Origin: Chloroflexus sp.
GTDB taxonomy: Bacteria > Chloroflexota > Chloroflexia > Chloroflexales > Chloroflexaceae
Direction: 5' to 3'
NCBI GenBank assembly: GCA_025057175.1
Contig: JANWYE010000009.1
Span: forward strand, 1 to 38,905
Length of the DNA: 38,905 nucleotides
In this document: positions 17,802 to 26,466 of the stretch, in pieces
How positions within the stretch are numbered: the first letter of the stretch is position 1
Layout: every line of letters starts with the position of its first letter
Notes under the pieces: model-generated
What the model saw: only the letters and a program-made list of their open reading frames with translations
Told to the model about the DNA's origin: nothing
Database searches by the model: none
Program-made: the position numbers and the translations under genes

Positions 17802-20637
17802 GCGCCATCCACTCCTTCACCATCTCGATCGTCGGAATCGTGATAGATCGCACCCGCTCGCCATTGCGGATGTAGCCGAACTCGGTCATCTTGCGCACAA
17901 TCTCACGATTGATGACCGTCACGGCACTGTCAATTGCAACCCGTGGGTTCGCGCCTTGAAAGACGATCCGGTTCCAGACGTTGCTCAACTCGCGCTCTTG
18001 CATATAACTGCCCGGCAGCTTGATCGGTTCTTGCAGCCATTGCCACTGCTGTAAAATTACCTCACGGTGCGAAGCGGCGATTGGCGTGAAGCGGAATGCC
18101 TCTAGATTGGCCGAGTTCCACAAGTATTCCAGCCCGAAGTTCATAATCAGCTCTTGCTGGAAGGCAACCTGCGTCTCGGTTGACATCCACCACTTGAGAA
18201 ATGCCCATCCTTGTTGCGGCTTATCGGTATTGGCAAACATCATCGCCGCCTGCGCCGAGCCGGTCGCATAACGCAACTGCCTTCCGTCGGGCAAGACGGT
18301 CGCCGGGTAGAGGTCGATGTCCCACAATCCATCGATCTCTGGCGCAGCGGTCAGCAACTTGAGATACGTTTCAAAGTTCGAGATGCCGACCGGCGTTTCG
18401 CCAGCGCGAAAACTGTCGTAGAAGCTGGCCGTGGTGAGCGGCATGCCGTAGATGGTGAAACTCTCGGCCATAAACCGGATCGCCTGAATCGCTTCGTCCG
18501 ATCCCAAGCCCGACATGCCATCTGGCGTATATAGCGATGCGCCATAGTTGAAGAGGTAAGGCGCCGTGACCAGATACCCCTTCAGGCCACCCCCGCTTGA
18601 AAGCGGCGTGTTGTAGTTCATGCCGAAGCGCTGCAATTCGGGCAGCATCTCTAGCACTTCATTCCACGTCCGCGGCACCGGCAAGTTGAGCGTTTCGAGA
18701 ATATCTTTGCGGTAGAACGTGACCCAAAAATCTTGGGTTTCGGGAATCGCGTAGACCGACTCGCCAATGATGTAGCTCAAGAGCGAACCGGGCGCATAGA
18801 TGCGAATGAAGCGGTCGAAGTCGGGGAAACGGCGCAGATCGTAGAGCGCGTTGCGGATTGCCAGCTCATACGGGATGTTGGTGCTGACACCGAGGGCAAT
18901 ATCGGGTTGGGTGCCGGCGGCGCATGCTAGTACGAGCTTCGACTCGTTGGGCATAATCGAAAACTTGACCTTGATCCCGCTCTGCGGAGTGAAGCGCTCG
19001 TCGGCCATGCGCTGAAGTAGGTTGACATATTGTTGCGGGCGATTAACCCACACTTCCAACTCATCGGGGGCGGCGCCGATGCTCTGGTAGGGATCGCTGC
19101 GGAACGAGGCGAAGAAGCGCTGGAACCAATCGGTGACGACTGCGCCGGCGGTGATGTTGGGTTCGGGTGGGATGATGTCCGGCGAATGGATGTAGATCTT
19201 GTCGAGCGCCAGCGGTTGGCTCTGCAGCGAGGGCAAGATGCTACCGAGCAATTGCGCTGCCGAGCCGGCCCCTTCCGATAGCCGGCTCATGCGGGTAGGA
19301 ATCCGGTTGGGGTCTTGGGCCAGAACCGCCAGATTGTCAATCGCCATCTGGTAGGCCAGCACCTCCGGCGAGGCCGGGGTTTGGTTGACGGCCAGCAACG
19401 CTTGTTGGTCGGCGCGCAGTTGGTTGATCAGAACCGCCAACCGTTCGCGAATATCGGGAATGTAGTCGGCGATCTCCCACTCTTTGTAGATGTCAATCTG
19501 ATTGCCGGTGAGCCGCTTAATCGCAAAGGCGAGGTCGGCAATCGCTTTCAGGCCGGCCCGCACCCGTTCAATCGAGTCGTGGTAAGGCGCGGTGGTGGCT
19601 TCGATCCCCAGAATGTGTGTGCCTTGTTCGAGATAGATCTGGTAGGGAGTGGATCCGCCTAAGGTGTAGTTGCGCCAATGCGGGTTATAGCCGAACGGCA
19701 CTGCATTTAGCTCGGCAAACAGCACCTGATCATCAATCAGAATGCGGCGATAAACGGTAAAGTTATTCTTGTAATCTTGGATGGCGCGCAGCGTGATCGC
19801 ATACCAGCCACTCTGGGGCACGCGAAACTCGTAGAAGACGGCAGTGCCGCTGCGGCTCCAGCTTTCGCCGCCGAGGGTGTTCATCCGCAAGTGGTACGGA
19901 TCATACGGCGTCACTTCAAGATTGCGACGACCGAGCGGACGCACGCTGGTGTCATTCTTAAAACTTGGCCGTTCGGCTTCGAGTTCGATCAGCACGCCAC
20001 TGGTTGTGGGCGCTTGCCGGCTAGCGTGATATTCAGCATAGGTTGGGTACGCGCTGATCGCCGGTTGCAAATAGATGCTGCCAAGCGCGATCGTACCTTC
20101 GCCAAGACTAAACGAGATGCGCTGGCGGCCCGCCGGCAGGGTAATCGTAGCCGGATAGGGTTGGCTAAAGTTGGGATCGCGCAACCAGACGTGGCTCCAG
20201 CGAGCCAAGCGGGCTTGCGGGATCAGGGTTTCGTTGCCGTAGCGATCGAGTGGGAATTGATCGGCGGTATCGTGATAGAAGAGCGGGATGATCAGCCGCT
20301 GGCGATCGCTGTGGCCATCAATCTGCACGAGCAATTCAGGCGGGATGAACGTGACCTCTTCCGGCACAGCGGCATCAATCGCCAGCATATACGCGCCGGC
20401 CTGTGGCACCTCGACAGCAACGGTGATGTGATCACCGGCGCGCAGCATGACGCTAGGTTTAGCGTAGGCCGTTGCTAACGGGTGGGTGCTTAGCGGCAAG
20501 CCTAACGAATCGGCGCGCACCTCAATGATTGGCGTCCGCCCGCCCTCGGCCCGCGCCAGCGATGGGCTAGAGAGCAGGCTGGCCAGCGCCAGCCAGAGCG
20601 CAATTATGAGGTGAATGGTATGCCGGTGTATAAGCAT
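17791..20637 (-). CDS. Giant extracellular solute-binding protein with beta-sandwich N-terminus
   Basis: A 948-aa protein, about twice the size of a normal sugar-binding protein. A Sec signal ([21 protein letters not shown]) has no lipobox Cys. Residues ~35-200 and ~210-355 look like two carbohydrate-binding or galactose-binding-like beta-sandwich domains ([53 protein letters not shown]). A helical spacer follows at ~360-450. From about 520 to the end is an SBP_bac domain ([70 protein letters not shown]). It is coupled to the pair-A MalF permease. The fusion suggests a binding protein that also holds longer polymer chains or contacts a partner. How it stays at the cell surface is unclear. Confidence 0.88.
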   Translation of the reverse strand: MLIHRHTIHLIIALWLALASLLSSPSLARAEGGRTPIIEVRADSLGLPLSTHPLATAYAKPSVMLRAGDHITVAVEVPQAGAYMLAIDAAVPEEVTFIPPELLVQIDGHSDRQRLIIPLFYHDTADQFPLDRYGNETLIPQARLARWSHVWLRDPNFSQPYPATITLPAGRQRISFSLGEGTIALGSIYLQPAISAYPTYAEYHASRQAPTTSGVLIELEAERPSFKNDTSVRPLGRRNLEVTPYDPYHLRMNTLGGESWSRSGTAVFYEFRVPQSGWYAITLRAIQDYKNNFTVYRRILIDDQVLFAELNAVPFGYNPHWRNYTLGGSTPYQIYLEQGTHILGIEATTAPYHDSIERVRAGLKAIADLAFAIKRLTGNQIDIYKEWEIADYIPDIRERLAVLINQLRADQQALLAVNQTPASPEVLAYQMAIDNLAVLAQDPNRIPTRMSRLSEGAGSAAQLLGSILPSLQSQPLALDKIYIHSPDIIPPEPNITAGAVVTDWFQRFFASFRSDPYQSIGAAPDELEVWVNRPQQYVNLLQRMADERFTPQSGIKVKFSIMPNESKLVLACAAGTQPDIALGVSTNIPYELAIRNALYDLRRFPDFDRFIRIYAPGSLLSYIIGESVYAIPETQDFWVTFYRKDILETLNLPVPRTWNEVLEMLPELQRFGMNYNTPLSSGGGLKGYLVTAPYLFNYGASLYTPDGMSGLGSDEAIQAIRFMAESFTIYGMPLTTASFYDSFRAGETPVGISNFETYLKLLTAAPEIDGLWDIDLYPATVLPDGRQLRYATGSAQAAMMFANTDKPQQGWAFLKWWMSTETQVAFQQELIMNFGLEYLWNSANLEAFRFTPIAASHREVILQQWQWLQEPIKLPGSYMQERELSNVWNRIVFQGANPRVAIDSAVTVINREIVRKMTEFGYIRNGERVRSITIPTIEMVKEWMAHAN

Positions 20638-20653
20638 AGAAGGGTATTGATGG

Positions 20654-20673
20654 GGGCAGGGCGCGCCCTGCCC
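20654..20673. other. Perfect 20-bp intercistronic palindrome
   Basis: GGGCAGGGCGCGCCCTGCCC is a perfect palindrome in the 53-bp gap between the lipoprotein binding-protein gene and the 948-aa binding-protein gene. In the mRNA it gives a very stable hairpin. Without a T-tract it is more likely to protect or attenuate the message, as REP hairpins after malE do, than to terminate it. That would leave the upstream binding protein in excess over the membrane parts. Confidence 0.55.
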
Positions 20674-20690
20674 GTACTCGATCCGTTCCG

Positions 20691-22151
20691 TTACCGCAAC
20701 GCAGCGTCAACCTCGGCCCGCGCCGTATCAAGGATATTGTTGGCGAACGCCTCTAATTTCGGCGCGTAGTCTTCGTACTTGTAGATGCCATCGGCGGCGC
20801 GGAAGAACATGAACCACATGTTCACATCCTTGTCTTCGCCGATGTCAATACCCGGCTTGCCTTCCCAGCGCGCTTGAATGTAGCCCGGCACCAGTTTGGC
20901 CAGCGACTCGACGAGACTGTTGTCGAGGTTTTCCAGCGCAGCGTTGATGCCCGGTTTGTCGAAGAATTGGCGGTAGAGCGCAAGCGACTCGGCATCAATC
21001 GCGACCGGCATCTTGCTCGGCACGCTACCCATCTCGCGGGCCAACTCCACCTCTTTGGCGTAGGCAGCGCGGGCAAAGGTCATCCAGCGCGCAAACTGGT
21101 ATGCCTCTTCCAAGTTTGGCGCCGTCTTCGAAACGACGATGATGTCCATGACAATGGCCTGATTGCCGCCGGGGATGCCGACAAAGTCCCAATCAAAAGT
21201 GGCGTTTTGCGCAATCTGCGGAATCGCCCAGCCGCCTTCCCAACGCATGCCGACTTCCTGATTCAGGAACAGCTCCCATGGCCCGGCCGACTTGAAGTTC
21301 GGCTTCTGCTCGTCGGTCAAGCCTTGCCACGTATAAGGCTTCAGCTCGGCCACCCGCGCTACCGTCTCTTTGAAGGCCGGCGAGTTGTAATTCATGTGAA
21401 CGCCATCGAAACTGAACCACTGCAGCTTGTTGTCGAGCACGTGCGGGTACCAGCCCATCACAAACTCCATCTCGTCGAGGCCGAGAATGCCACGCGCCGG
21501 GTTGTGCAAGCCGGTCACCGCCGCATTGAACTCGTCGAGCGTGAAGCCGTATTTAGGCGCGTCGAGATTGGCCGCTTCGTACAGGTTGCGATTGACGAAG
21601 TAACCCATAATGAACTGCGCCGCCGGCAAGCCCATCACCTTCCCGTTGTAGGTGACACCCGAACGCAACACTTCAGGGATCAGCGCCCAGTCGGGATCGT
21701 TGGCAACCAACGCCGTCAGATCGGCCAGCCAGCCGTTCTTGACATAGAGCGGCATATTGTTGGCCATAAAGACATCGGGCAAAGCGCCTTTAGCGGCATA
21801 GGTGTTCAGCATATCGTCCCAACCGCCGCCCGACATGTCCACAAACTCGATGGTCACGTGCGGGTTGAGGTCGGTGTACGCCTTGACCAAGCGGCGCTGG
21901 ATGTTGTTTTCCTCCTCGGTGCCGAGGTTCCAGTTAGCGTAGCGTAGCGTTACCGGTTGCTTGGCGGCAGCCGTAGGGGCCGGTGCAGCCGTGGGGGCTG
22001 CCGGCGCGGCTGTCGGTTGCTCAGGGGGTGTCTGAGGCGCAGCGGTCGGCGCTTGGGTGGGTGGTGGCGTGGCCGCCGGCGTACAACCGGCTACAGCAAC
22101 CAACAACATCAGTATCACCAGCAGGAAGCCACCTTTGGCAGCGGGTTTCAT
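20691..22151 (-). CDS. Sugar ABC transporter solute-binding lipoprotein
   Basis: A 486-aa family 1 extracellular solute-binding protein. The lipoprotein signal is [18 protein letters not shown] with a VAGC lipobox, followed by an Ala/Pro/Thr-rich tether of about 45 residues. The mature SBP_bac fold has [21 protein letters not shown] near the start, then [45 protein letters not shown] and [16 protein letters not shown]. The track start at 22169 was moved to the ATG at 22151, preceded by a near-perfect AAGGAGG six bases upstream. It is probably the high-affinity receptor for permease pair A or B. The strong site and the hairpin after the gene both point to high expression. Confidence 0.94.
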   Translation of the reverse strand: MKPAAKGGFLLVILMLLVAVAGCTPAATPPPTQAPTAAPQTPPEQPTAAPAAPTAAPAPTAAAKQPVTLRYANWNLGTEEENNIQRRLVKAYTDLNPHVTIEFVDMSGGGWDDMLNTYAAKGALPDVFMANNMPLYVKNGWLADLTALVANDPDWALIPEVLRSGVTYNGKVMGLPAAQFIMGYFVNRNLYEAANLDAPKYGFTLDEFNAAVTGLHNPARGILGLDEMEFVMGWYPHVLDNKLQWFSFDGVHMNYNSPAFKETVARVAELKPYTWQGLTDEQKPNFKSAGPWELFLNQEVGMRWEGGWAIPQIAQNATFDWDFVGIPGGNQAIVMDIIVVSKTAPNLEEAYQFARWMTFARAAYAKEVELAREMGSVPSKMPVAIDAESLALYRQFFDKPGINAALENLDNSLVESLAKLVPGYIQARWEGKPGIDIGEDKDVNMWFMFFRAADGIYKYEDYAPKLEAFANNILDTARAEVDAALR

Positions 22152-22362
22152 GCAGTTCCTCCTTGGCATGCAAACATTGCTACGAATCAGGGTTGCGGCA
22201 TCGCAAAAGTATTTTTCTGAGCTGAGCGTCTGCCTCCTTTCTAGTCTGCCTACGCCGAGCAGGTTGTCAGCGTATGCTGATGAGTGTTACCCCTTGTCTC
22301 CGGCCTTTCGCGCAGGACGCTGCTCTATTAGTCAATTGGCGTTTCCAGCGCAAGCGCAGCGC

Positions 22363-22384
22363 CCACCGGGGCTGGCCTCGGTGG
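22363..22384 (-). terminator. Weak terminator or processing hairpin after GH94
   Basis: CCACCG (22363-22368) and CGGTGG (22379-22384) form a 6-bp GC stem two bases after the GH94 stop on the minus strand. No T-run follows, so readthrough into the binding-protein genes is likely and this may only dampen downstream expression. The remaining gap to 22152 (about 210 bp) contains no gene that I can see. Confidence 0.35.
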
Positions 22385-22386
22385 CA

Positions 22387-24768
22387 TCACCCCAAAACGA
22401 CCCGCACCCGATGGGTTTGTCCATCGGCGAAGACTGGCACGACATTGCCGTCGAATGGTTCCCCATCTACTTCGAGTGTCGCAACCCCGCGATTCACGTG
22501 GTTAGGATTGAGCACCTCAATCTCGTACACCGCACCGCGGAAGTGGCGGCGCACGGTGAAGCGATCCCATGCTGCCGGAATCAGCGGGTCGATCAGCAAG
22601 CCATTGGCCTGCGGCCTAATCCCCAAGATCCAGTGCGTCGCCACGCGGTGCAGCCACTGTGCCGAACCGGTGTACCACGTCCAGCCGCCACGTCCAAAAT
22701 ACGGTGATTGCGGGCCATCGATGTTGCCCGGCGTGACATACGGTTCGGCCTTGTAGCGATCCGGGTCAGCGCTGCGGTTGGGCGGGCAGATGCGGCGGTA
22801 GGCTTCGTAAGCCTTTTCGGCGTCACCGAGCAGCGCGTAGGCCCACACCGACCACGTTGCGGCGTGAGTATAGACACCGCCGTTCTCGCGCAGCCCCGGC
22901 GCGTAGCGGGTTACATAACCGATATCGGGGCGCGGGCGAGTGAAAGCGGGATAGTTGAGCAGCGTGCCGTAATCGCAAAGCAGATAGCGCGAGACCGACT
23001 CCATCGCTTGCCAAGCCCGCTCATGGTCGGCGATGCCGCTGATCACCGCCCAAATGTTGGGCATCAAGAAGATGCGACCTTCATCATTCTCGCGCGACCC
23101 CAACGGCAAGCCGTCATCGGTTGTCGCCTGCAAAAACCACTCGCCATCCCAGCCATAGCGGTTCGTTGCCCAGCGCAGCGTCTCCCGCACGGCGACGCAA
23201 CGTTCGGCGAAGCGATCGTCGTTACGCTGGCGGGCAAGCGACAGCCAACGTTCGAGAATCGCGTAGAGAAACTCGGCCACCCAAAAACTCTCGCCGCGCA
23301 GATGGGTGCCAACTGCGTTGAGGCCATCATTCCAATCGTGATCACCCATCAGTGGGATGCCGCGAGGCGAAAAGCGGCTGAATGCGCGCTCGATCGCTCG
23401 CTTACAATGCAGATAGAGCGGCTCGGCCGGGCCATTCAGGTACGGTACCGGCTCGTCAAGAATCGCGAAGTCGTTAGTCTCTTGCAAGTACGAATCGACG
23501 ATAAACGGCAACCAGAGCAGATCATCCGAGCAATTGGTGCGCGGGCCACCGCCGCGGATCGAAAACCACCAGTGCAACACATCGCCCTCAATAAACTGCT
23601 GGGCAGCGTGCAGCAGAATCTGGTGCTTGGCCAATGCGGGATCGCACACCAAAAAGATCTGGCTGTCTTGCAACTGGTCGCGGAAGCCGTATCCCGCCGA
23701 GACCTGATAAAACGCCGACTTCGCCCACAATCGGCCTGAAATCGCCTGATACTTCAGCCAATAGTTGGTCATCAGATTGAGCGCCGGATCGGGCGTTGCG
23801 ACGTGTTCGGCCTCGACCAGCCGCGACCAGAAGGCCTGTACTGCAGCTAGTGTTTGTGCGCTGGCTGTTGGCGAAGTGAAACGGCGGATCAGCGCGGCAG
23901 GGTCTTCGCGACCCTGCTCGGCAGCGCCCAAGGTAAAGACAACCGTGCGGCTCTCGCTGGGCGCCAGCGCCACTTCAACTTGCAACGCAGCGATCGCGTC
24001 GCCAAAGCGGCCGGTTCGGCCGGCCAAGGTTGCCATCCGCATTGCTTGCGGATGCTCAAGGCTCTGGTAGAGACCTATAAACGACTCTTTGTCGCCATCG
24101 AAGCTCTTCAGCGGCTCGCTCGCGGCTAGAAACGCCACGTAGGGCCAATCGAGGTTATTATGCCGGCCTGCCTCATCGGCAAAGCCCCACAGATACTTGC
24201 GCGCCAATAGCGCATTGAGTGAATGATCAACCGTGGTATCGATAAACAGCTTATGGAACTCGCGATGTTCGTCGGGCGCAAACCCCAACAGCCACTCGAC
24301 ATAAGAGGTTACATCAAGCCGGCGCGGTCGATCGGTCAGATTAGTCAGCGTCAGCTCAAAAAACTCAACTGGATCGTGCGGGGCGACGAAGACAGTCAAC
24401 AGGCTACGAATGCCGTGCGCCTCCTGCGCGAAGCGCGAATAGCCCAGCCCGTGAGTCACTTGATAGTGGTCGTAAGCGTGCAACGTTGGTTTATAGGTTG
24501 CCGACCAGTACGCGCCGCTATCAAGATCGCGCAGATAAAGATACTTGCCCCAATTATCTTGCACCAAGTCTTGAAACGAGCGGGTAATCCGGTTTTGGCC
24601 GGCATTGTTGCGCCAGCTATAGCCGGAACCGGTCTGCGAGACCATCATAGAGTAATCGCCGTTGCTGATCACATTGCCCCACGGGCGCGGCGTCAGTGGC
24701 GTCGTGATGATGTATTCGCGGCCATCGGCGCTGAAGTAGCCGTAGCGGCTGGCAAAGAGGCGTTCCAT
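22387..24768 (-). CDS. GH94 beta-glucoside phosphorylase (cellobiose-phosphorylase-like)
   Basis: A 793-aa GH94 enzyme that phosphorolyses a beta-linked glucosyl disaccharide or oligosaccharide to a glucose-1-phosphate-type product, saving ATP. The N-terminal beta-sandwich (1-~290) begins YGYFSADGREYIITTPLTPRPW, with GNVISNGDYSMMVSQTGSGYSW. The (alpha/alpha)6 barrel follows, with GYGFRDQLQDSQ (359-370), EGDVLHWWF (394-402), CSDDLLWLP (413-421) and the catalytic Asp481 in GDHDWNDGLN. There is no signal, so it is cytoplasmic. At ~790 aa it matches disaccharide phosphorylases (cellobiose, cellobionate, laminaribiose types) and is shorter than known 1,2-beta-oligoglucan phosphorylases (~1,100 aa). 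The EGDV.HWW motif resembles the C-terminal domain of cyclic beta-1,2-glucan synthase. It is first in the operon, with GGAG before its ATG. Confidence 0.93.
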   Translation of the reverse strand: MERLFASRYGYFSADGREYIITTPLTPRPWGNVISNGDYSMMVSQTGSGYSWRNNAGQNRITRSFQDLVQDNWGKYLYLRDLDSGAYWSATYKPTLHAYDHYQVTHGLGYSRFAQEAHGIRSLLTVFVAPHDPVEFFELTLTNLTDRPRRLDVTSYVEWLLGFAPDEHREFHKLFIDTTVDHSLNALLARKYLWGFADEAGRHNNLDWPYVAFLAASEPLKSFDGDKESFIGLYQSLEHPQAMRMATLAGRTGRFGDAIAALQVEVALAPSESRTVVFTLGAAEQGREDPAALIRRFTSPTASAQTLAAVQAFWSRLVEAEHVATPDPALNLMTNYWLKYQAISGRLWAKSAFYQVSAGYGFRDQLQDSQIFLVCDPALAKHQILLHAAQQFIEGDVLHWWFSIRGGGPRTNCSDDLLWLPFIVDSYLQETNDFAILDEPVPYLNGPAEPLYLHCKRAIERAFSRFSPRGIPLMGDHDWNDGLNAVGTHLRGESFWVAEFLYAILERWLSLARQRNDDRFAERCVAVRETLRWATNRYGWDGEWFLQATTDDGLPLGSRENDEGRIFLMPNIWAVISGIADHERAWQAMESVSRYLLCDYGTLLNYPAFTRPRPDIGYVTRYAPGLRENGGVYTHAATWSVWAYALLGDAEKAYEAYRRICPPNRSADPDRYKAEPYVTPGNIDGPQSPYFGRGGWTWYTGSAQWLHRVATHWILGIRPQANGLLIDPLIPAAWDRFTVRRHFRGAVYEIEVLNPNHVNRGVATLEVDGEPFDGNVVPVFADGQTHRVRVVLG

Positions 24769-24813
24769 AACACTCCGTTGTGGATAATAGCAAGCGGCGC
24801 TGCTACTGTTAAA

Positions 24814-24825
24814 TGAAACGTTTCA
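24814..24825. promoter_or_regulatory. LacI-type operator O1, perfect palindrome
   Basis: TGAAACGTTTCA is a perfect 12-bp palindrome with the central CG typical of LacI/GalR operators. It lies in the 5' leader, about 50 bases downstream of the predicted GH94 promoter start point and 45 bases before the GH94 ATG. The LacI gene in the same operon is the probable binder. Confidence 0.8.
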
Positions 24826-24882
24826 CACAGGTAAACAAAAAAATTGCGTGTGCGACAGAGAGTGATTGTGGCTGATGGGCCT

Positions 24883-24910
24883 ATTGTAGCACTAGTTTTT
24901 TACTTGTCAA
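24883..24910 (-). promoter_or_regulatory. Sigma-70-type promoter of the sugar operon
   Basis: Read on the minus strand: TTGACA (24910-24905), a 16-bp spacer and TACAAT (24888-24883), with TGC just before the -10 hexamer (extended -10). The -35 is a perfect match and the -10 has five of six consensus bases. Transcription would start near 24876 and give a leader of about 108 bases. The promoter is bracketed by operator-like palindromes on both sides, which fits repression by the cluster's LacI protein. Confidence 0.8.
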
Positions 24911-24920
24911 GACCAGATAT

Positions 24921-24932
24921 GTAACGTTTCAT
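24921..24932. promoter_or_regulatory. LacI-type operator O2, imperfect
   Basis: GTAACGTTTCAT shares the AACGTTTCA core with O1 but has a degenerate left half (GTAACG for TGAAACG). It lies about ten bases upstream of the -35 hexamer, at roughly -50. It is a weaker site on its own and is supported mainly by its position between O1 and O3. Confidence 0.55.
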
Positions 24933-24993
24933 TAGAAATTAATTGGCGCGCAATCATTGAGATGTTATCGGTTGGGCTGTACATAATTAGTAA

Positions 24994-25007
24994 GTGAAAG
25001 GTTTCAC
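24994..25007. promoter_or_regulatory. LacI-type operator O3, perfect 14-bp palindrome arms
   Basis: GTGAAAGGTTTCAC has perfect GTGAAA/TTTCAC arms around a central GG. It lies about 180 bases from O1, at roughly -125 relative to the predicted start. The O1-O3 distance would allow DNA looping by a tetrameric or paired LacI-family repressor. Confidence 0.7.
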
Positions 25008-25051
25008 CAATAGTAATGGATTCGCGCATGATGAAGACATGAGGCCCCCTC

Positions 25052-25360
25052 TGTCATTGCGAGAGCGCGAAGCGCCCGCAGCAATCCCCCGCGCGATCGA
25101 GAGCGACCCCTGAGCGGGAACCTCCCGCGCTCGGTGGCTACCTGTCATTGCGAGGGCGCGCAGCGCCCGCAGCAATCTCCTGCACGAGCGAGAGCGGCCC
25201 CTGAGCGGGAACCTCCCGCGCTCGGCGACCCCCTCTGTCATTGCGAGGGCGCGCAGCGCCCGCAGCAATCTCCTGCGCGAGCGGGAAGGATGCCTTTCCG
25301 AAAGCCAGCCGCTGGTGCTGAAGGAGGAGATGGCTTCGCCGCCGGAGGCGGCTCGTAAAA
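25052..25360. repeat. Three-copy GTCATTGCGAG...GCAATC repeat array
   Basis: Three copies start at 25052, 25143 and 25236 (periods 91 and 93 bp). Each reads TGTCATTGCGAG, GCGC..AGCGCCCGCAGCAATC, GCGATCGAGAGCGACC-type and ACCTCCCGCGCTCGG; the last is truncated and ends in GGAGATGGCTTCGCCGCC...GGCGGCTCG. Same family as 5688-5916. It fills the space between the operator region and DUF507. The ORFs called in it on both strands are repeat translations. Confidence 0.88.
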
Positions 25361-25494
25361 CAGGAGGGGGAGCGGCGCGCAAGCCTCAAGGATATGCCAA
25401 CACCGGCAATAGCCTCCCCAACTCAATGTGCCGGTATCGTTGGCCTTTCGTGTACAATGGGAGTAGCGACCGGATCATCACACCGAGGTGGGTT

Positions 25495-25794
25495 ATGCGA
25501 CTCAGCGAAGATAAAGTGCGCCGGATTGCCGAGCGGTTGCACGACGAATTGGCCGAGCGTGGCCTGCTAGCCTATCGTGACCGGCCGGGCCAGCGCCCAA
25601 GCGATGGCCGCGCGCTGCGAGTCAAGGCGATCTACGATGCAATTGTGGCCGATCTCAAGATCGAAGAGGAGATTGACGCCGAGGTTGAGCGGATTTTGGC
25701 TACTTATAGCCGCGAGATCAAGGGTACCGAGCGCGATATTCTCTTCCGTAAGCACAAGGAAGAGGTAGCGCGCAAGCGGGGGTATATTTTGTAA
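25495..25794 (+). CDS. DUF507 family protein
   Basis: A 99-aa small soluble protein recognised as DUF507 by MRLSEDKVRRIAERLHDEL at the start, a central conserved helix (IEEEIDAEVERILATYSREI) and the basic end FRKHKEEVARKRGY. The function of the family is not known. The track ORF starts at 25315 inside repeats; the real start is the ATG at 25495, preceded by GAGGTGG. A possible -10 (TACAAT, 25453-25458) lies upstream without a clear -35. It is convergent with the GNAT gene, leaving 65 bases between them. It is the only plus-strand gene before 32 kb. Confidence 0.9.
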   Translation: MRLSEDKVRRIAERLHDELAERGLLAYRDRPGQRPSDGRALRVKAIYDAIVADLKIEEEIDAEVERILATYSREIKGTERDILFRKHKEEVARKRGYIL

Positions 25795-25859
25795 ATTGCA
25801 TGTGCAATGTGTGGCTGCACCACCGCAAGAAGAGTATCTTCTGCATTCCTTTGAGCGCC

Positions 25860-26300
25860 TCATTTCAGCCAGTAGAGCAGGATATAGTGCGGCCCGGTGT
25901 GCGGCACGATAAACTCATCGCCGTGGGTCACGAAGCCAAAGGCGAGGTAAAACGGCAGTGCGCCGGTGCGCCCGTGGCACCAGATAAGGTCGCCGCCGTG
26001 ACGACGGACATGCTCGATCCCGGTTTGTAACAACGCCTTGCCCAGACCCTGCCGGCGGGCGGCGGGAAGCACGCCCATGCCGCGCAGGCGCCATGCCGAG
26101 CGAGCCGGTAGGTCGGGAAAGGCTTCAGGGGCGAATGAAGCAATCCCAACGAGCTGCTCGTCAATGAATGCGCCAGCGTGGAGCGCCAGCGGATGATCGT
26201 CACCCGGATAGACTAGCTCGTTAATCGCTTGGTGCGGGCGGAGGATCTGTTGGCGGAGTGGCCGCGTCGCGGCGGCGCTGATCGGGCGAATAGAGTTCAT
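25860..26300 (-). CDS. GNAT-family N-acetyltransferase
   Basis: A 146-aa single-domain acetyltransferase using acetyl-CoA; the substrate is unknown. Motif A is clear (MGVLPAARRQGLGKALL, about 75-91), followed by the motif-B-like end LPFYLAFGFVTHGDEF. The N-terminal part IRPISAAATRPLRQQILRP is like those of small YjdJ/ElaA-type GNAT proteins, and the WCHGRTGALPFY segment also fits that group. The start ATG lies just downstream (on the minus strand) of a 37-bp tandem repeat array that separates it from ruvX. No informative partner is adjacent. Confidence 0.9.
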   Translation of the reverse strand: MNSIRPISAAATRPLRQQILRPHQAINELVYPGDDHPLALHAGAFIDEQLVGIASFAPEAFPDLPARSAWRLRGMGVLPAARRQGLGKALLQTGIEHVRRHGGDLIWCHGRTGALPFYLAFGFVTHGDEFIVPHTGPHYILLYWLK

Positions 26301-26344
26301 ACGTCAAACTGCTTTCCGCATCTTGCACCTTCGTGCCTAATCCC

Positions 26345-26458
26345 CCTGCGCCTTCGCGCCCTCCGCGCCTCTGCGTTCCCCCCGCGCCTTCACGCCCTCC
26401 GCGCCTCTGCGTTCCCCCCCCGCGCCTTCACACCCTCCGCGCCTCTGCGTTCCCCCCT
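26345..26458. repeat. 37-bp tandem repeat, three copies
   Basis: Three consecutive units of GCGCCTTC(G/A)C(G/A)CCCTCCGCG followed by CCTCTGCGTTCCCCC, with periods of 36 and 38 bp set by varying C-run length. They lie between the GNAT and ruvX genes. Related CGCCTTTGCG/CTCTGCGTT fragments occur at 35245-35400. Copies are directly abutting with no spacers, so this is not a CRISPR array. Confidence 0.85.
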
Positions 26459-26466
26459 CCGCGGCC

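Noticed and set aside
20874-21947. 357-aa plus-strand ORF and other long ORFs antisense to sugar genes (for example 22708-23739, 29667-30986)
   Set aside because: They lie entirely opposite clear genes (SBP, GH94, alaS), are rich in Arg/His/Gly from GC-biased antisense frames and have no recognisable domains.
25134-25426. Overlapping ORFs on both strands with HCEGA.RPQQSPARA-type repeats
   Set aside because: They are translations of the dispersed GTCATTGCGAG repeat and recur identically at 5640-6033.
26345-26458. Possible CRISPR-like array of 37-bp units
   Set aside because: The units abut directly with no unique spacers, only three copies exist, and no cas genes are nearby.
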